DNA from: Elizabethkingia miricola
Lineage (GTDB): Bacteria; Bacteroidota; Bacteroidia; Flavobacteriales; Weeksellaceae
Direction of reading: 5' to 3'
Assembly (NCBI RefSeq): GCF_001675285.1
Contig: NZ_LSGQ01000005.1
Span: 1-64,000, forward strand
DNA: 64,000 nt
Both the position numbers and the translations under genes were made by a program. Every line of letters begins with the position of its first letter. Positions within the stretch are counted from its first letter, which is position 1. The notes beneath the pieces are model-generated. The model made no database searches, was not told the DNA's origin, and was given only the letters and a program-made list of their open reading frames with translations. Of this stretch, positions 1-7,029 are shown piece by piece.

Positions 1-145
1 TACGGATGTGATAAAGTTATAATGGCTACAGAGGTTATAAGACTGTAATATAGTTAGATAACTATTAAAGTCATAATAATTATAAGACCCATAACTCTTA
101 TAAACTTATAACTCATGATTCTTAACTTTTGACTACTTTTATAGT

Positions 146-604
146 ATGATTACACTAAGATATGCTACAGAAGAGGACTTACCTGTTCTTTTAGAATTTG
201 AACAGGGAGTCGTAACGGCTGAAAGACCATATAATCCTACTTTAATAGAAGGAGAAATTCATTATTATGACCTGAATTCATTATTAACTTCAGAAAATGC
301 AGCGCTTATTGTTGCAGAAACTAATAATGAAGTTATAGCCTCGGGTTATACTCTTATCAAAGATGCCGAAAAAAAATATTATGATTTTTCCAGATATGCC
401 TATTTAGGATTTATGTATGTAAAGCCTGAGTACAGAGGAAAAGGAATTAATAAACTTATTTTGGAAGAACTTATAAACTGGTCAAAAGACAGAGGTATTT
501 CGGAAATCCGATTAGAAGTTTATTATGATAATGAACCAGCAGTAAAAGCTTATGAAAAGGCAGGTTTTGAATCCCATATTCTATTAATGAGAAAGAAGAT
601 ATAA
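146..604 (+). CDS. GNAT family N-acetyltransferase
   Basis: A 152-residue protein spanning one complete GNAT fold. The acetyl-CoA pyrophosphate-binding motif (RGKGIN, residues 97-102) follows a beta strand ending YVKPEY, and the C terminus has the usual 'N.PAVKAYEKAGF' segment that closes the fold in GNATs (known for the family). It would transfer an acetyl group from acetyl-CoA to an amine; the substrate cannot be read from the sequence. It is cytoplasmic, with no signal peptide. It lies 46 bp upstream of dinB on the same strand, but dinB has its own -7 element, so co-transcription is uncertain. Upstream 1-145 is AT-rich and holds no gene. Confidence 0.85.
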   Translation: MITLRYATEEDLPVLLEFEQGVVTAERPYNPTLIEGEIHYYDLNSLLTSENAALIVAETNNEVIASGYTLIKDAEKKYYDFSRYAYLGFMYVKPEYRGKGINKLILEELINWSKDRGISEIRLEVYYDNEPAVKAYEKAGFESHILLMRKKI

Positions 605-638
605 ATTGTTTTGATCTTCCTGAAAATAAACTAATCCA

Positions 639-646
639 TATCTTTG
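639..646 (+). promoter_or_regulatory. Bacteroidota -7 promoter element before dinB
   Basis: TATCTTTG matches the Bacteroidetes -7 consensus TAnnTTTG. No TTTG lies at the usual -33 distance. It ends only 4 nt before the dinB ATG, so a transcript from it would be nearly or fully leaderless. Confidence 0.4.
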
Positions 647-650
647 CGGT

Positions 651-1742
651 ATGTATTTCCCTTTTCCGCTTCGTAAGATTATTCATGTAGATATGGATGC
701 ATTTTATGCTTCCGTGGAGCAGCATGATAACCCTGAATTAAAAGGAAAACCTATTGCTGTAGGTGGAATTCATAGGGGAGTAGTTGCTGCTGCAAGTTAT
801 GAAGCCCGACAATATGGTGTACGCTCCGCTATGCCTAGTAAGACTGCACAACAAAAATGTCCCAACTTAATTTTTGTACGACCAAGATTTCCCAGATATA
901 AGGAAATTTCCCAGCAAATCCGTGAGATATTTTACGAATATACAGATCTGGTGGAACCTTTGTCGCTGGATGAAGCATATCTGGATGTTACTGAAAATAA
1001 GAAAAGTATTGAGTCTGCAAATCAGATTGCACTGGAAATTCGTAAGAAGATATTTGAGAAAACGGGTTTGACGGCTTCTGCAGGAATATCTGTTAATAAG
1101 TTTCTTGCAAAAGTAGCATCAGATATCAATAAGCCTAATGGACAAAAAACGATTCATCCACAGAATGTTCTCAGCTTTTTAGAAGAGCTGCCTATAGAGA
1201 AATTTTATGGTATAGGTAAGGTTACTGCTAATAAAATGAACACCCTTAGTATTTATAAGGGAAAAGATCTTAAGAATAAAAGTCTTGAAGAGTTGGTTTT
1301 GCTTTTTGGAAAATCCGGAAAACACTATTATAATGTAGTAAGAGGTATTCAATATTCAGAAGTGAAGCCTCACCGAATAGCAAAAAGTGTAGCTGTTGAA
1401 GAAACTTTTTGGGAAGACTTGCTGGATGAAGATACCGTTTTTGAAAAAATAGATGAAATTACTGATGAATTGTCACGTCGTCTTGAAAGATCGGGAATTA
1501 AAGGGAAGACGCTGACATTAAAAATAAAATACAAAGATTTTACATTATTTACCCGTAGTAAAACTGAAGGTCAGTATCTCGAGAATAAATTTTCATTATC
1601 TACACTTGCTAAACAACTTTGGCAGAGCCGGCCGTTTGATAAACCGATACGTCTTCTGGGATTATCCCTGTCCAACCTTAATACTGAAGAAAAGAAGCAG
1701 GTTTCTGTCCAGCTTAAAATTCCTTTTCCGGAATTTTTATAA
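651..1742 (+). CDS. dinB: DNA polymerase IV (Y-family translesion polymerase)
   Basis: A 363-residue Y-family polymerase. The N-terminal metal site HVDMDAFYASVE (catalytic D14) and the second catalytic motif SLDEAYLD (D107, E108) are intact, followed by the 'SAGIS.NKFLAKVASD..KP.G' palm segment, the thumb HhH region (FYGIGKVTANK) and a little-finger domain. The C terminus (QLKIPFPEFL) could serve as a beta-clamp-binding peptide, as in other Pol IV proteins (inference). It copies past damaged template bases in the cytoplasm. The ATG at 651 is kept because the next Met lies inside the catalytic motif. Length is normal for the family. Confidence 0.95.
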   Translation: MYFPFPLRKIIHVDMDAFYASVEQHDNPELKGKPIAVGGIHRGVVAAASYEARQYGVRSAMPSKTAQQKCPNLIFVRPRFPRYKEISQQIREIFYEYTDLVEPLSLDEAYLDVTENKKSIESANQIALEIRKKIFEKTGLTASAGISVNKFLAKVASDINKPNGQKTIHPQNVLSFLEELPIEKFYGIGKVTANKMNTLSIYKGKDLKNKSLEELVLLFGKSGKHYYNVVRGIQYSEVKPHRIAKSVAVEETFWEDLLDEDTVFEKIDEITDELSRRLERSGIKGKTLTLKIKYKDFTLFTRSKTEGQYLENKFSLSTLAKQLWQSRPFDKPIRLLGLSLSNLNTEEKKQVSVQLKIPFPEFL

Positions 1743-1824
1743 CTGTGTTTACATTTTAATTTTTTGTAATTGTAAGATAATCAGTTCTTTTTAATGTACT
1801 TTTATTATCCTAAAGGCGCATATT

Positions 1825-3300
1825 ATGAATGGAACGATGCTTCAGTATTTTCACTGGTATACGGACGGAGACTCTTTTCTGTGGATAAATCTTAAAGAAA
1901 CAACCGATTATTTAAAGCATATAGGGATAACAGCGGTATGGCTTCCTCCTGCATATAAATGTGCAAGTGGGGCCTATTCTGTAGGTTATGATCCATACGA
2001 TTTATTCGATTTAGGAGAGTTTAATCAGAAAGGAAGTATTGCAACTAAATATGGTACTAAGGAGGATTATTTGGCCGCTATAAACAGCCTTAAAAGTAAA
2101 GGTATTCAGATTATTGCAGATATTGTACTGAACCATAAAGCTGGCGGTGACGAGCTGCAAGAATTTCAGGTTGTGGAAGTAAATACCGAAAACCGAAATG
2201 AGGTGACATCGGAACCTTTTAATATTAAGTCTTACACGAAGTTTAATTTTCCTGAGAGAAATAAGCAGTATTCGGAATTTATCTGGGATTTTACCTGTTT
2301 TTCAGGTGTTGAATATGCTGAAGGAATTGATGGTATGCATGTATATCGGGTGATCAATGATTATGGAGATGGTTGGGATGAATTGCTAAGTGATGAAAAG
2401 GGTAACTACGATTATCTGATGAATAATGATATTAATTTCCGAAATCCAAATGTTGTTGGAGAATTAGATTACTGGGGGAAGTGGTATTATGAACAGATTG
2501 GATATAATGGTGTTAGACTGGATGCTATAAAACATATTACACCGGCATTTTTTAAAGACTGGCTGTATAAACTTCGTGAAGCCACAGAAGAGAATATATT
2601 TGCTGTAGGTGAATACTGGGCTCCGAACGATTTGCCTCTCCTTGAAAAATATATAGAAGTAACGGAGGGCTGTATGAATCTTTTTGATGCTCCATTGCAG
2701 CATCAATTTTACCTAGCTTCTAACCAAGGAGCAGATTATGATCTGAGTAAAATTTTTGATGGAACACTGGTTCAGAATCAACCCGATAAAGCTGTTACCC
2801 TAGTCGATAATCACGATACCCAGCCGTTACAACAATTGGAAGCTCCGGTTGAACATTGGTTTAAACCCATAGCTTATGCATTAATCTTATTACGAGCAGA
2901 AGGATATCCCTGTATATTCTATCCGGACTTATTTGGAGCACATTATGTGGATAAAGATAAAGAAGGTAATGAATGTGAAATTTTTCTTGAGAAAGTAGAA
3001 GAGCTGGAAATTTTACTGAGTATTCGCCAGAATAATGTCTACGGTGTGCAACATGACTATTTTGATCATCCGGATTATATAGGCTGGACCTTTGAGGGAA
3101 ACGAGGACTTACCAGGCTGTGCTGTTGTTATCAGTAATAATGGTCCAGGAGAGAAAATAATGGAAGTTGGTACAAAATATAGTGGAAAATTCTTTTATGA
3201 TGCCCTGGGAATAGTAAATGATCATATTGAAATTGATAAAAATGGCTGCGGAAAATTTTCAGTATCGAAAAATGGTATTAGCGTATGGATTGTGCTGTAA
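1825..3300 (+). CDS. Alpha-amylase, GH13 (cytoplasmic type)
   Basis: A 491-residue GH13 enzyme without a signal peptide, so probably cytoplasmic. It starts NGTMLQYFHWY as in GH13 subfamily 5 amylases. The four GH13 motifs are visible: ADIVLNHKAGGD, GVRLDAIKHI (nucleophile D233), AVGEYW (acid/base E263) and LVDNHDTQP (D331). These positions fall close to those of the Bacillus liquefying amylases (known). It hydrolyses internal alpha-1,4 bonds of glycogen, starch or maltodextrin. The gene stands 82 bp after dinB; no other maltose or glycogen gene is near, so its pathway partners must be elsewhere. Confidence 0.93.
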   Translation: MNGTMLQYFHWYTDGDSFLWINLKETTDYLKHIGITAVWLPPAYKCASGAYSVGYDPYDLFDLGEFNQKGSIATKYGTKEDYLAAINSLKSKGIQIIADIVLNHKAGGDELQEFQVVEVNTENRNEVTSEPFNIKSYTKFNFPERNKQYSEFIWDFTCFSGVEYAEGIDGMHVYRVINDYGDGWDELLSDEKGNYDYLMNNDINFRNPNVVGELDYWGKWYYEQIGYNGVRLDAIKHITPAFFKDWLYKLREATEENIFAVGEYWAPNDLPLLEKYIEVTEGCMNLFDAPLQHQFYLASNQGADYDLSKIFDGTLVQNQPDKAVTLVDNHDTQPLQQLEAPVEHWFKPIAYALILLRAEGYPCIFYPDLFGAHYVDKDKEGNECEIFLEKVEELEILLSIRQNNVYGVQHDYFDHPDYIGWTFEGNEDLPGCAVVISNNGPGEKIMEVGTKYSGKFFYDALGIVNDHIEIDKNGCGKFSVSKNGISVWIVL

Positions 3301-3453
3301 AAAATGTTATGTACTAAATATATAGCGGGTTTGTATACTTCTGTATACACTAGTTTTTAGTATATTTTCTTCTAAAAAAAATAAATAATCTTCAAAAATT
3401 GTTAAAAATTAATCATATATATGTAATTATTATATGAAATAAATAAATACGGT

Positions 3454-3461
3454 TATATTTG
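3454..3461 (+). promoter_or_regulatory. -7 promoter element of the AraC-family gene
   Basis: TATATTTG fits TAnnTTTG and lies 18 nt before the ATG at 3480, giving a very short 5' UTR. No clear -33 TTTG is seen. Confidence 0.45.
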
Positions 3462-3479
3462 CATCTGTATTTGGCTTTT

Positions 3480-4331
3480 ATGAATAGGGAAATGCAAAAG
3501 GACTGGGGGATTTATCGACTAAAAGATGCTGATGACCTGGATGTTAGTATTCATCCATTGGCATACTCCATTCTGTATACTGCAACAGACCATTTAAACA
3601 TAATTATTAAGGATAAAAGCATAAGCATAGACCCGGAAACTTTCTATTTCCTTCCTCCTAAAAGTTCTTTTTCCGTTATAGAGAAATATAAGAAAGCTGT
3701 ACTTATCTGGTTTAAGCCGGAAGTCTTTATGGACCGGCTGAAATTTCTGTATTACATTACAAATTGTTTTTTCTTTCAGAATCCTTTAGGTGTTGCGGCT
3801 AAAAATAGTTTTATACCATACAAGTTCATTGTTAAAAACTACGCAAGACCACTTCAGACGCCTGGAGCTAATCCTTTGATTAAAAGAAATTTGCTGGCTA
3901 ATTTTATAGAATTTATTCTCATAAGAGCACAACTGGACTTTGACCCGGGCTTTGAAAGAGGTACTAAAAATGTCTATGATCAGGAAATAGCGAATAAGTT
4001 TAGTAAACTTCTTGATGAGCAGGTAACTTTCAATCTTGTGGTAAGCTACTATGCCGATAAACTTAATATTACAAAACGAAGGTTAGACAAGGCAACCCAA
4101 ATTATTTATGGTTGTTCTGCAAAGAGTCTTGTTACGGGAAGAGCCTTGGATAAGGCGAAAGCAATGTTAAGGTCGACTTCAATACCTGTTAAAAATATCA
4201 GCCTGGAATTAGGATTTTCACAAGAGTCAAATTTCAATAATTTCTTTAAACTTCATATCGGAATGACACCTATGCAATACAGAATAAATGCTAATGCAAT
4301 TATTTTTGGAGAAAATACGGCCCTGAGCTAA
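3480..4331 (+). CDS. AraC-family transcriptional regulator
   Basis: About 283 residues from the ATG at 3480. An in-frame TTG at 3459 would lie inside the -7 element and is rejected. The N-terminal ~150 residues form a cupin-like sensor; the last ~100 carry the two AraC helix-turn-helix motifs, ending 'ISLELGFSQESNFNNFFKLHIGMTPMQYR', the usual AraC signature. It binds DNA as a regulator; the ligand is unknown. It sits 254 bp upstream of, and in the same direction as, the chaperone-usher-like operon, so control of that operon is a reasonable inference without direct proof. Confidence 0.88.
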   Translation: MNREMQKDWGIYRLKDADDLDVSIHPLAYSILYTATDHLNIIIKDKSISIDPETFYFLPPKSSFSVIEKYKKAVLIWFKPEVFMDRLKFLYYITNCFFFQNPLGVAAKNSFIPYKFIVKNYARPLQTPGANPLIKRNLLANFIEFILIRAQLDFDPGFERGTKNVYDQEIANKFSKLLDEQVTFNLVVSYYADKLNITKRRLDKATQIIYGCSAKSLVTGRALDKAKAMLRSTSIPVKNISLELGFSQESNFNNFFKLHIGMTPMQYRINANAIIFGENTALS

Positions 4332-4393
4332 GTGTTATATTTTCAGTACATACACTTTTATTAATGCCTCATAAAACTAGAAAATATACTATA

Positions 4394-4430
4394 ACTGCCT
4401 AGTAAGTAGGGTTATAGGCAGTGTTAATAA
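4394..4430 (+). terminator. Weak hairpin after the AraC gene
   Basis: ACTGCCTA (4394-4401) and TAGGCAGT (4415-4422) form a perfect 8-bp stem with a 13-nt loop, followed by an A/T-rich stretch without a strong U tract. It may be a poor terminator between the regulator and the pilin-like gene. Confidence 0.35.
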
Positions 4431-4499
4431 AAATTAATTTTTGTCGTTTTACATAGTTTTTTTGTTGTTTTTCATAACTAATAGATAGGATTTCCACTC

Positions 4500-4507
4500 T
4501 AATTTTG
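4500..4507 (+). promoter_or_regulatory. -7 promoter element of the chaperone-usher-like operon
   Basis: TAATTTTG fits TAnnTTTG. It would start transcription near 4514 and give a 5' UTR of about 70 nt before the pilin-like gene at 4586. Confidence 0.45.
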
Positions 4508-4585
4508 CACCCGCTATCAAAGGTAGCATGAATGCGTTTGCATAAAATGCATTTTTTTTAAAAAGAAGAAGATTTTATTAAAAGT

Positions 4586-5134
4586 ATGAGAAAATTTTAT
4601 TACCTGTTAGGCCTTACTTTCGGCCTTACATCAATTAACGTGGCTGCGCAGAAAACAGGCGATGCAACGGTTAATGTTAGACTTTATCCAATCCAGACGA
4701 TTGTGGTAAATGGTTCACAAAAAAATGTAAACCTTGACTACAGAACATCAGACGATTACAAGAAAGGTGTAGCTTTAGATGAAGCAGATCACCTTACGGT
4801 ATACAGTACCGGTGCATTCGCTGTAAATGTACAGTCAAAAGATGCTCAGTTATCCAGTGTAAACACAAGCATCACAGAAAAAATTAACGCAGCGGATATT
4901 AAACTTACGCCGACTGCAGGTACTACTAACCCATTATCAGGTTCAAAACTTAGTACCGTAACATTATCTACAACCCCAACTGAATTAATTTCCAGTAACA
5001 TTGGTGGTGTTGACAAGACCTTTAACGTAAAATACTCTGCTGCTGGTGCTGACAGCTACCTGAACAAGTATTTTAACGTGGAAAATCCTACGACTTATAC
5101 GACTGTTGTAACCTACACTATTGTAGCTAAATAA
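4586..5134 (+). CDS. Pilin-like secreted subunit of a chaperone-usher-like operon
   Basis: A 182-residue protein with a signal peptide cleaved about after ...NVAAQ (residue 22). The mature part is a single beta-rich domain without Cys. It begins with an alternating-hydrophobic stretch (ATVNVRLYPIQTIVV), which resembles the donor strand of chaperone-usher pilins, and ends in a hydrophobic strand (TYTTVVTYTIVAK). Residues 46-182 align with residues 215-341 of the protein encoded at 5999 (KNVNLDYRTSDDYKKGV against KNVLLEFKTPGDYANGV, 9 of 17 identical). It is the first gene of the operon and is separated from the rest by a terminator-like hairpin, as expected for the most abundant subunit. The role is inferred from architecture and context; I recognise no named family. 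Confidence 0.6.
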   Translation: MRKFYYLLGLTFGLTSINVAAQKTGDATVNVRLYPIQTIVVNGSQKNVNLDYRTSDDYKKGVALDEADHLTVYSTGAFAVNVQSKDAQLSSVNTSITEKINAADIKLTPTAGTTNPLSGSKLSTVTLSTTPTELISSNIGGVDKTFNVKYSAAGADSYLNKYFNVENPTTYTTVVTYTIVAK

Positions 5135-5160
5135 CATTATTTTTTTTATAACAATATTTA

Positions 5161-5195
5161 AGGCACTTAGGATATTAATCCTAGGTTGCCTTTTT
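5161..5195 (+). terminator. Intra-operon terminator/attenuator after the pilin-like gene
   Basis: A 13-bp stem with one bulged T and an ATTA loop (arms 5161-5173 and 5178-5191) runs into TTTTT. It lies 26 nt after the stop of the first gene and 8 nt before the chaperone ATG. Partial read-through would make subunit mRNA exceed chaperone and usher mRNA. Confidence 0.7.
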
Positions 5196-5202
5196 ACACG
5201 AT

Positions 5203-6006
5203 ATGAAAAGAATTCTGGCAAGTTTAAGCTTTTTGTTATTTTTCCTGACTGGTATTATTGCAAAAGGACAAGCAGGAATTACTGTAAGTCCTCCGCGCAA
5301 TTATTTTACCTCTAATGCAGGAGAGAGTAGTACGAAAAAAGTTTTGGTAACCAATCCGAGCAAAACAACCACACTGGAGTTAACAGTCTCTCTGAATGAC
5401 TGGACATACGACGAGAAAGGGAACAATGTTATATCGGAACCCGGAACTTTAGAAAATTCGGCTGTAAATTGGGTAAGCATAAAACCACAGTCGTACTTTA
5501 GTCTGAATCCCGGAGAAACAAAAGAACTGGAAATTACCGTTACACCTCCGGCAGTACGGAAAGATGCATTAGCGGTTCATACCTGTCTTATGTACATTAC
5601 CCAAACCAATCCCGTTGATGCTATTAATGAAAAAGGAGCCTTGGTAAAAGTAAGTGTAAGAACAGGAATCAAGATCTATCATCGTTATTCTTCTCAGCGT
5701 GAACCTAATATGGACTTCACGGATTACAAATATGAAAAGGATAGTAAAAGTCTGGTTTTAGAAATTATAAACCAGGGAAATGTATGGACAGATGGTACCA
5801 TTCACACAGAGATGATTAATCAGCAAAACGGAGCAAAATATAATCTGGAAGATGAGATTATTTACACACTTCCTTCAGACAAACGTATTGTAACTATCCC
5901 GTTGCCGAAAGGGCTGGAGAAAGGAAAGTATATTGTAACCTCTACATTTACTTATGGCGATGATAATGTTATTAAAATGGCGGAGTTAACCTTTATTAAT
6001 GAATAG
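5203..6006 (+). CDS. PapD-like periplasmic pilus chaperone
   Basis: A 267-residue protein with a signal peptide (to ~residue 23, IIAKGQ). The mature N terminus 'GITVSPPRNYF' followed by 'KKVLVTNPSKTTTLELTVSLNDW' and 'NWVSIKPQSYFSLNPGETKELEITVTPP' matches the first Ig-like domain of FimC/PapD-type chaperones, with the hydrophobic edge strand and the basic residue near the start. A second beta-sandwich domain follows from ~residue 150. In the family these proteins lend a strand to pilin subunits in the periplasm and deliver them to an outer-membrane usher. It overlaps the next gene by 8 bp, showing tight translational coupling. Confidence 0.75.
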   Translation: MKRILASLSFLLFFLTGIIAKGQAGITVSPPRNYFTSNAGESSTKKVLVTNPSKTTTLELTVSLNDWTYDEKGNNVISEPGTLENSAVNWVSIKPQSYFSLNPGETKELEITVTPPAVRKDALAVHTCLMYITQTNPVDAINEKGALVKVSVRTGIKIYHRYSSQREPNMDFTDYKYEKDSKSLVLEIINQGNVWTDGTIHTEMINQQNGAKYNLEDEIIYTLPSDKRIVTIPLPKGLEKGKYIVTSTFTYGDDNVIKMAELTFINE

Positions 6007-7024
6007 ACTCTTTATCTGTATATTTTTTCTGCTCAGCTTTACGCAGGTCTCAGCTCAGAGATTGTGGATAACTCCGTTTAATACCGGATATGCTCCGGTA
6101 AGAAGCTATAACGGAGCTACAATTAGTAATCTTGTTCAGATTCAGGTTCATGCCAATGGTAGTCAGGGACTTCAGATGCAGAACTGGTCTATGAGTTACA
6201 GAGTTGTAGGCGCTATTAGTAATGGAGGTGCAAAATATTTTCCTGTAGAACGACTGAAGTTTCGCTTCAATAGTGTGTCTAGCAATGGTGTGAATGACCA
6301 GGGAACTAGTCCTAATGCCGGGAACCTGGGGGTGAATACCAATCCCATTCCTTTCCAGTATACCAACTCGTATTTTGTCAACAATTCACCTTATAACCTT
6401 CAGATTGTTAACAGGTATTTTATGATGACGCTTGGATATGATGTTATGATAGACGGGGGAGCGTATTTGGAGGAATATTCTTCATGGAACAATTATACAG
6501 TAAACATTATCATAGAGATAAGGAATAGCAAAGGAGAGATTATAGATTCGGAGCCAGTGTCTTTCCAGATGCAGGTACATCCGGACGACTCACCTCCAAA
6601 GCCTGCAGAAGAATATGCAATTTTGCTGGATCCTTCTGCTAAAAATGTTCTTTTGGAATTTAAAACTCCCGGCGATTATGCCAACGGAGTATCCAGAACA
6701 TACAGCAGAGCATTGTCAGTAATCTCTACTACAGGTTATGCAGTACAGGTGAACAGTCTGAATAACGACCTTACAAGTACATCTAACCAGAATCTTCCGG
6801 TAAATGCTATAAATCTCAATGTGAAGGACAGCCAGTCGCAGACTGTAATGGGTAGTGTGAAATTATCCAGCAGTAAGCAGAATATTATTACAAGTATGAT
6901 TCCTGCAAAGACAGAAAAGTATTTTGATCTCACCTATTCTACACAGGCGGGAGACATGAGATTTTTTAATCAAGCTCAGGAACAGTATTCGGGAACCCTT
7001 ATTTTCAGCCTTATTCCACAGTAA
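5999..7024 (+). CDS. Two-domain tip-adhesin-like protein
   Basis: A 341-residue secreted protein (signal peptide to ...TQVSAQ, residue 20). Residues ~21-200 form a beta-rich domain unlike anything I recognise, rich in N, S, Y and G, as receptor-binding domains often are. Residues ~205-341 are homologous to the pilin-like protein of the first gene and end in a similar hydrophobic strand (YSGTLIFSLIPQ). An adhesin domain joined to a pilin domain is the layout of known chaperone-usher tip adhesins such as FimH (known). The gene overlaps the chaperone gene by 8 bp and is followed after 5 bp by the usher-like gene. Adhesion is inferred, not shown. Confidence 0.6.
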   Translation: MNRLFICIFFLLSFTQVSAQRLWITPFNTGYAPVRSYNGATISNLVQIQVHANGSQGLQMQNWSMSYRVVGAISNGGAKYFPVERLKFRFNSVSSNGVNDQGTSPNAGNLGVNTNPIPFQYTNSYFVNNSPYNLQIVNRYFMMTLGYDVMIDGGAYLEEYSSWNNYTVNIIIEIRNSKGEIIDSEPVSFQMQVHPDDSPPKPAEEYAILLDPSAKNVLLEFKTPGDYANGVSRTYSRALSVISTTGYAVQVNSLNNDLTSTSNQNLPVNAINLNVKDSQSQTVMGSVKLSSSKQNIITSMIPAKTEKYFDLTYSTQAGDMRFFNQAQEQYSGTLIFSLIPQ

Positions 7025-7029
7025 AAATT

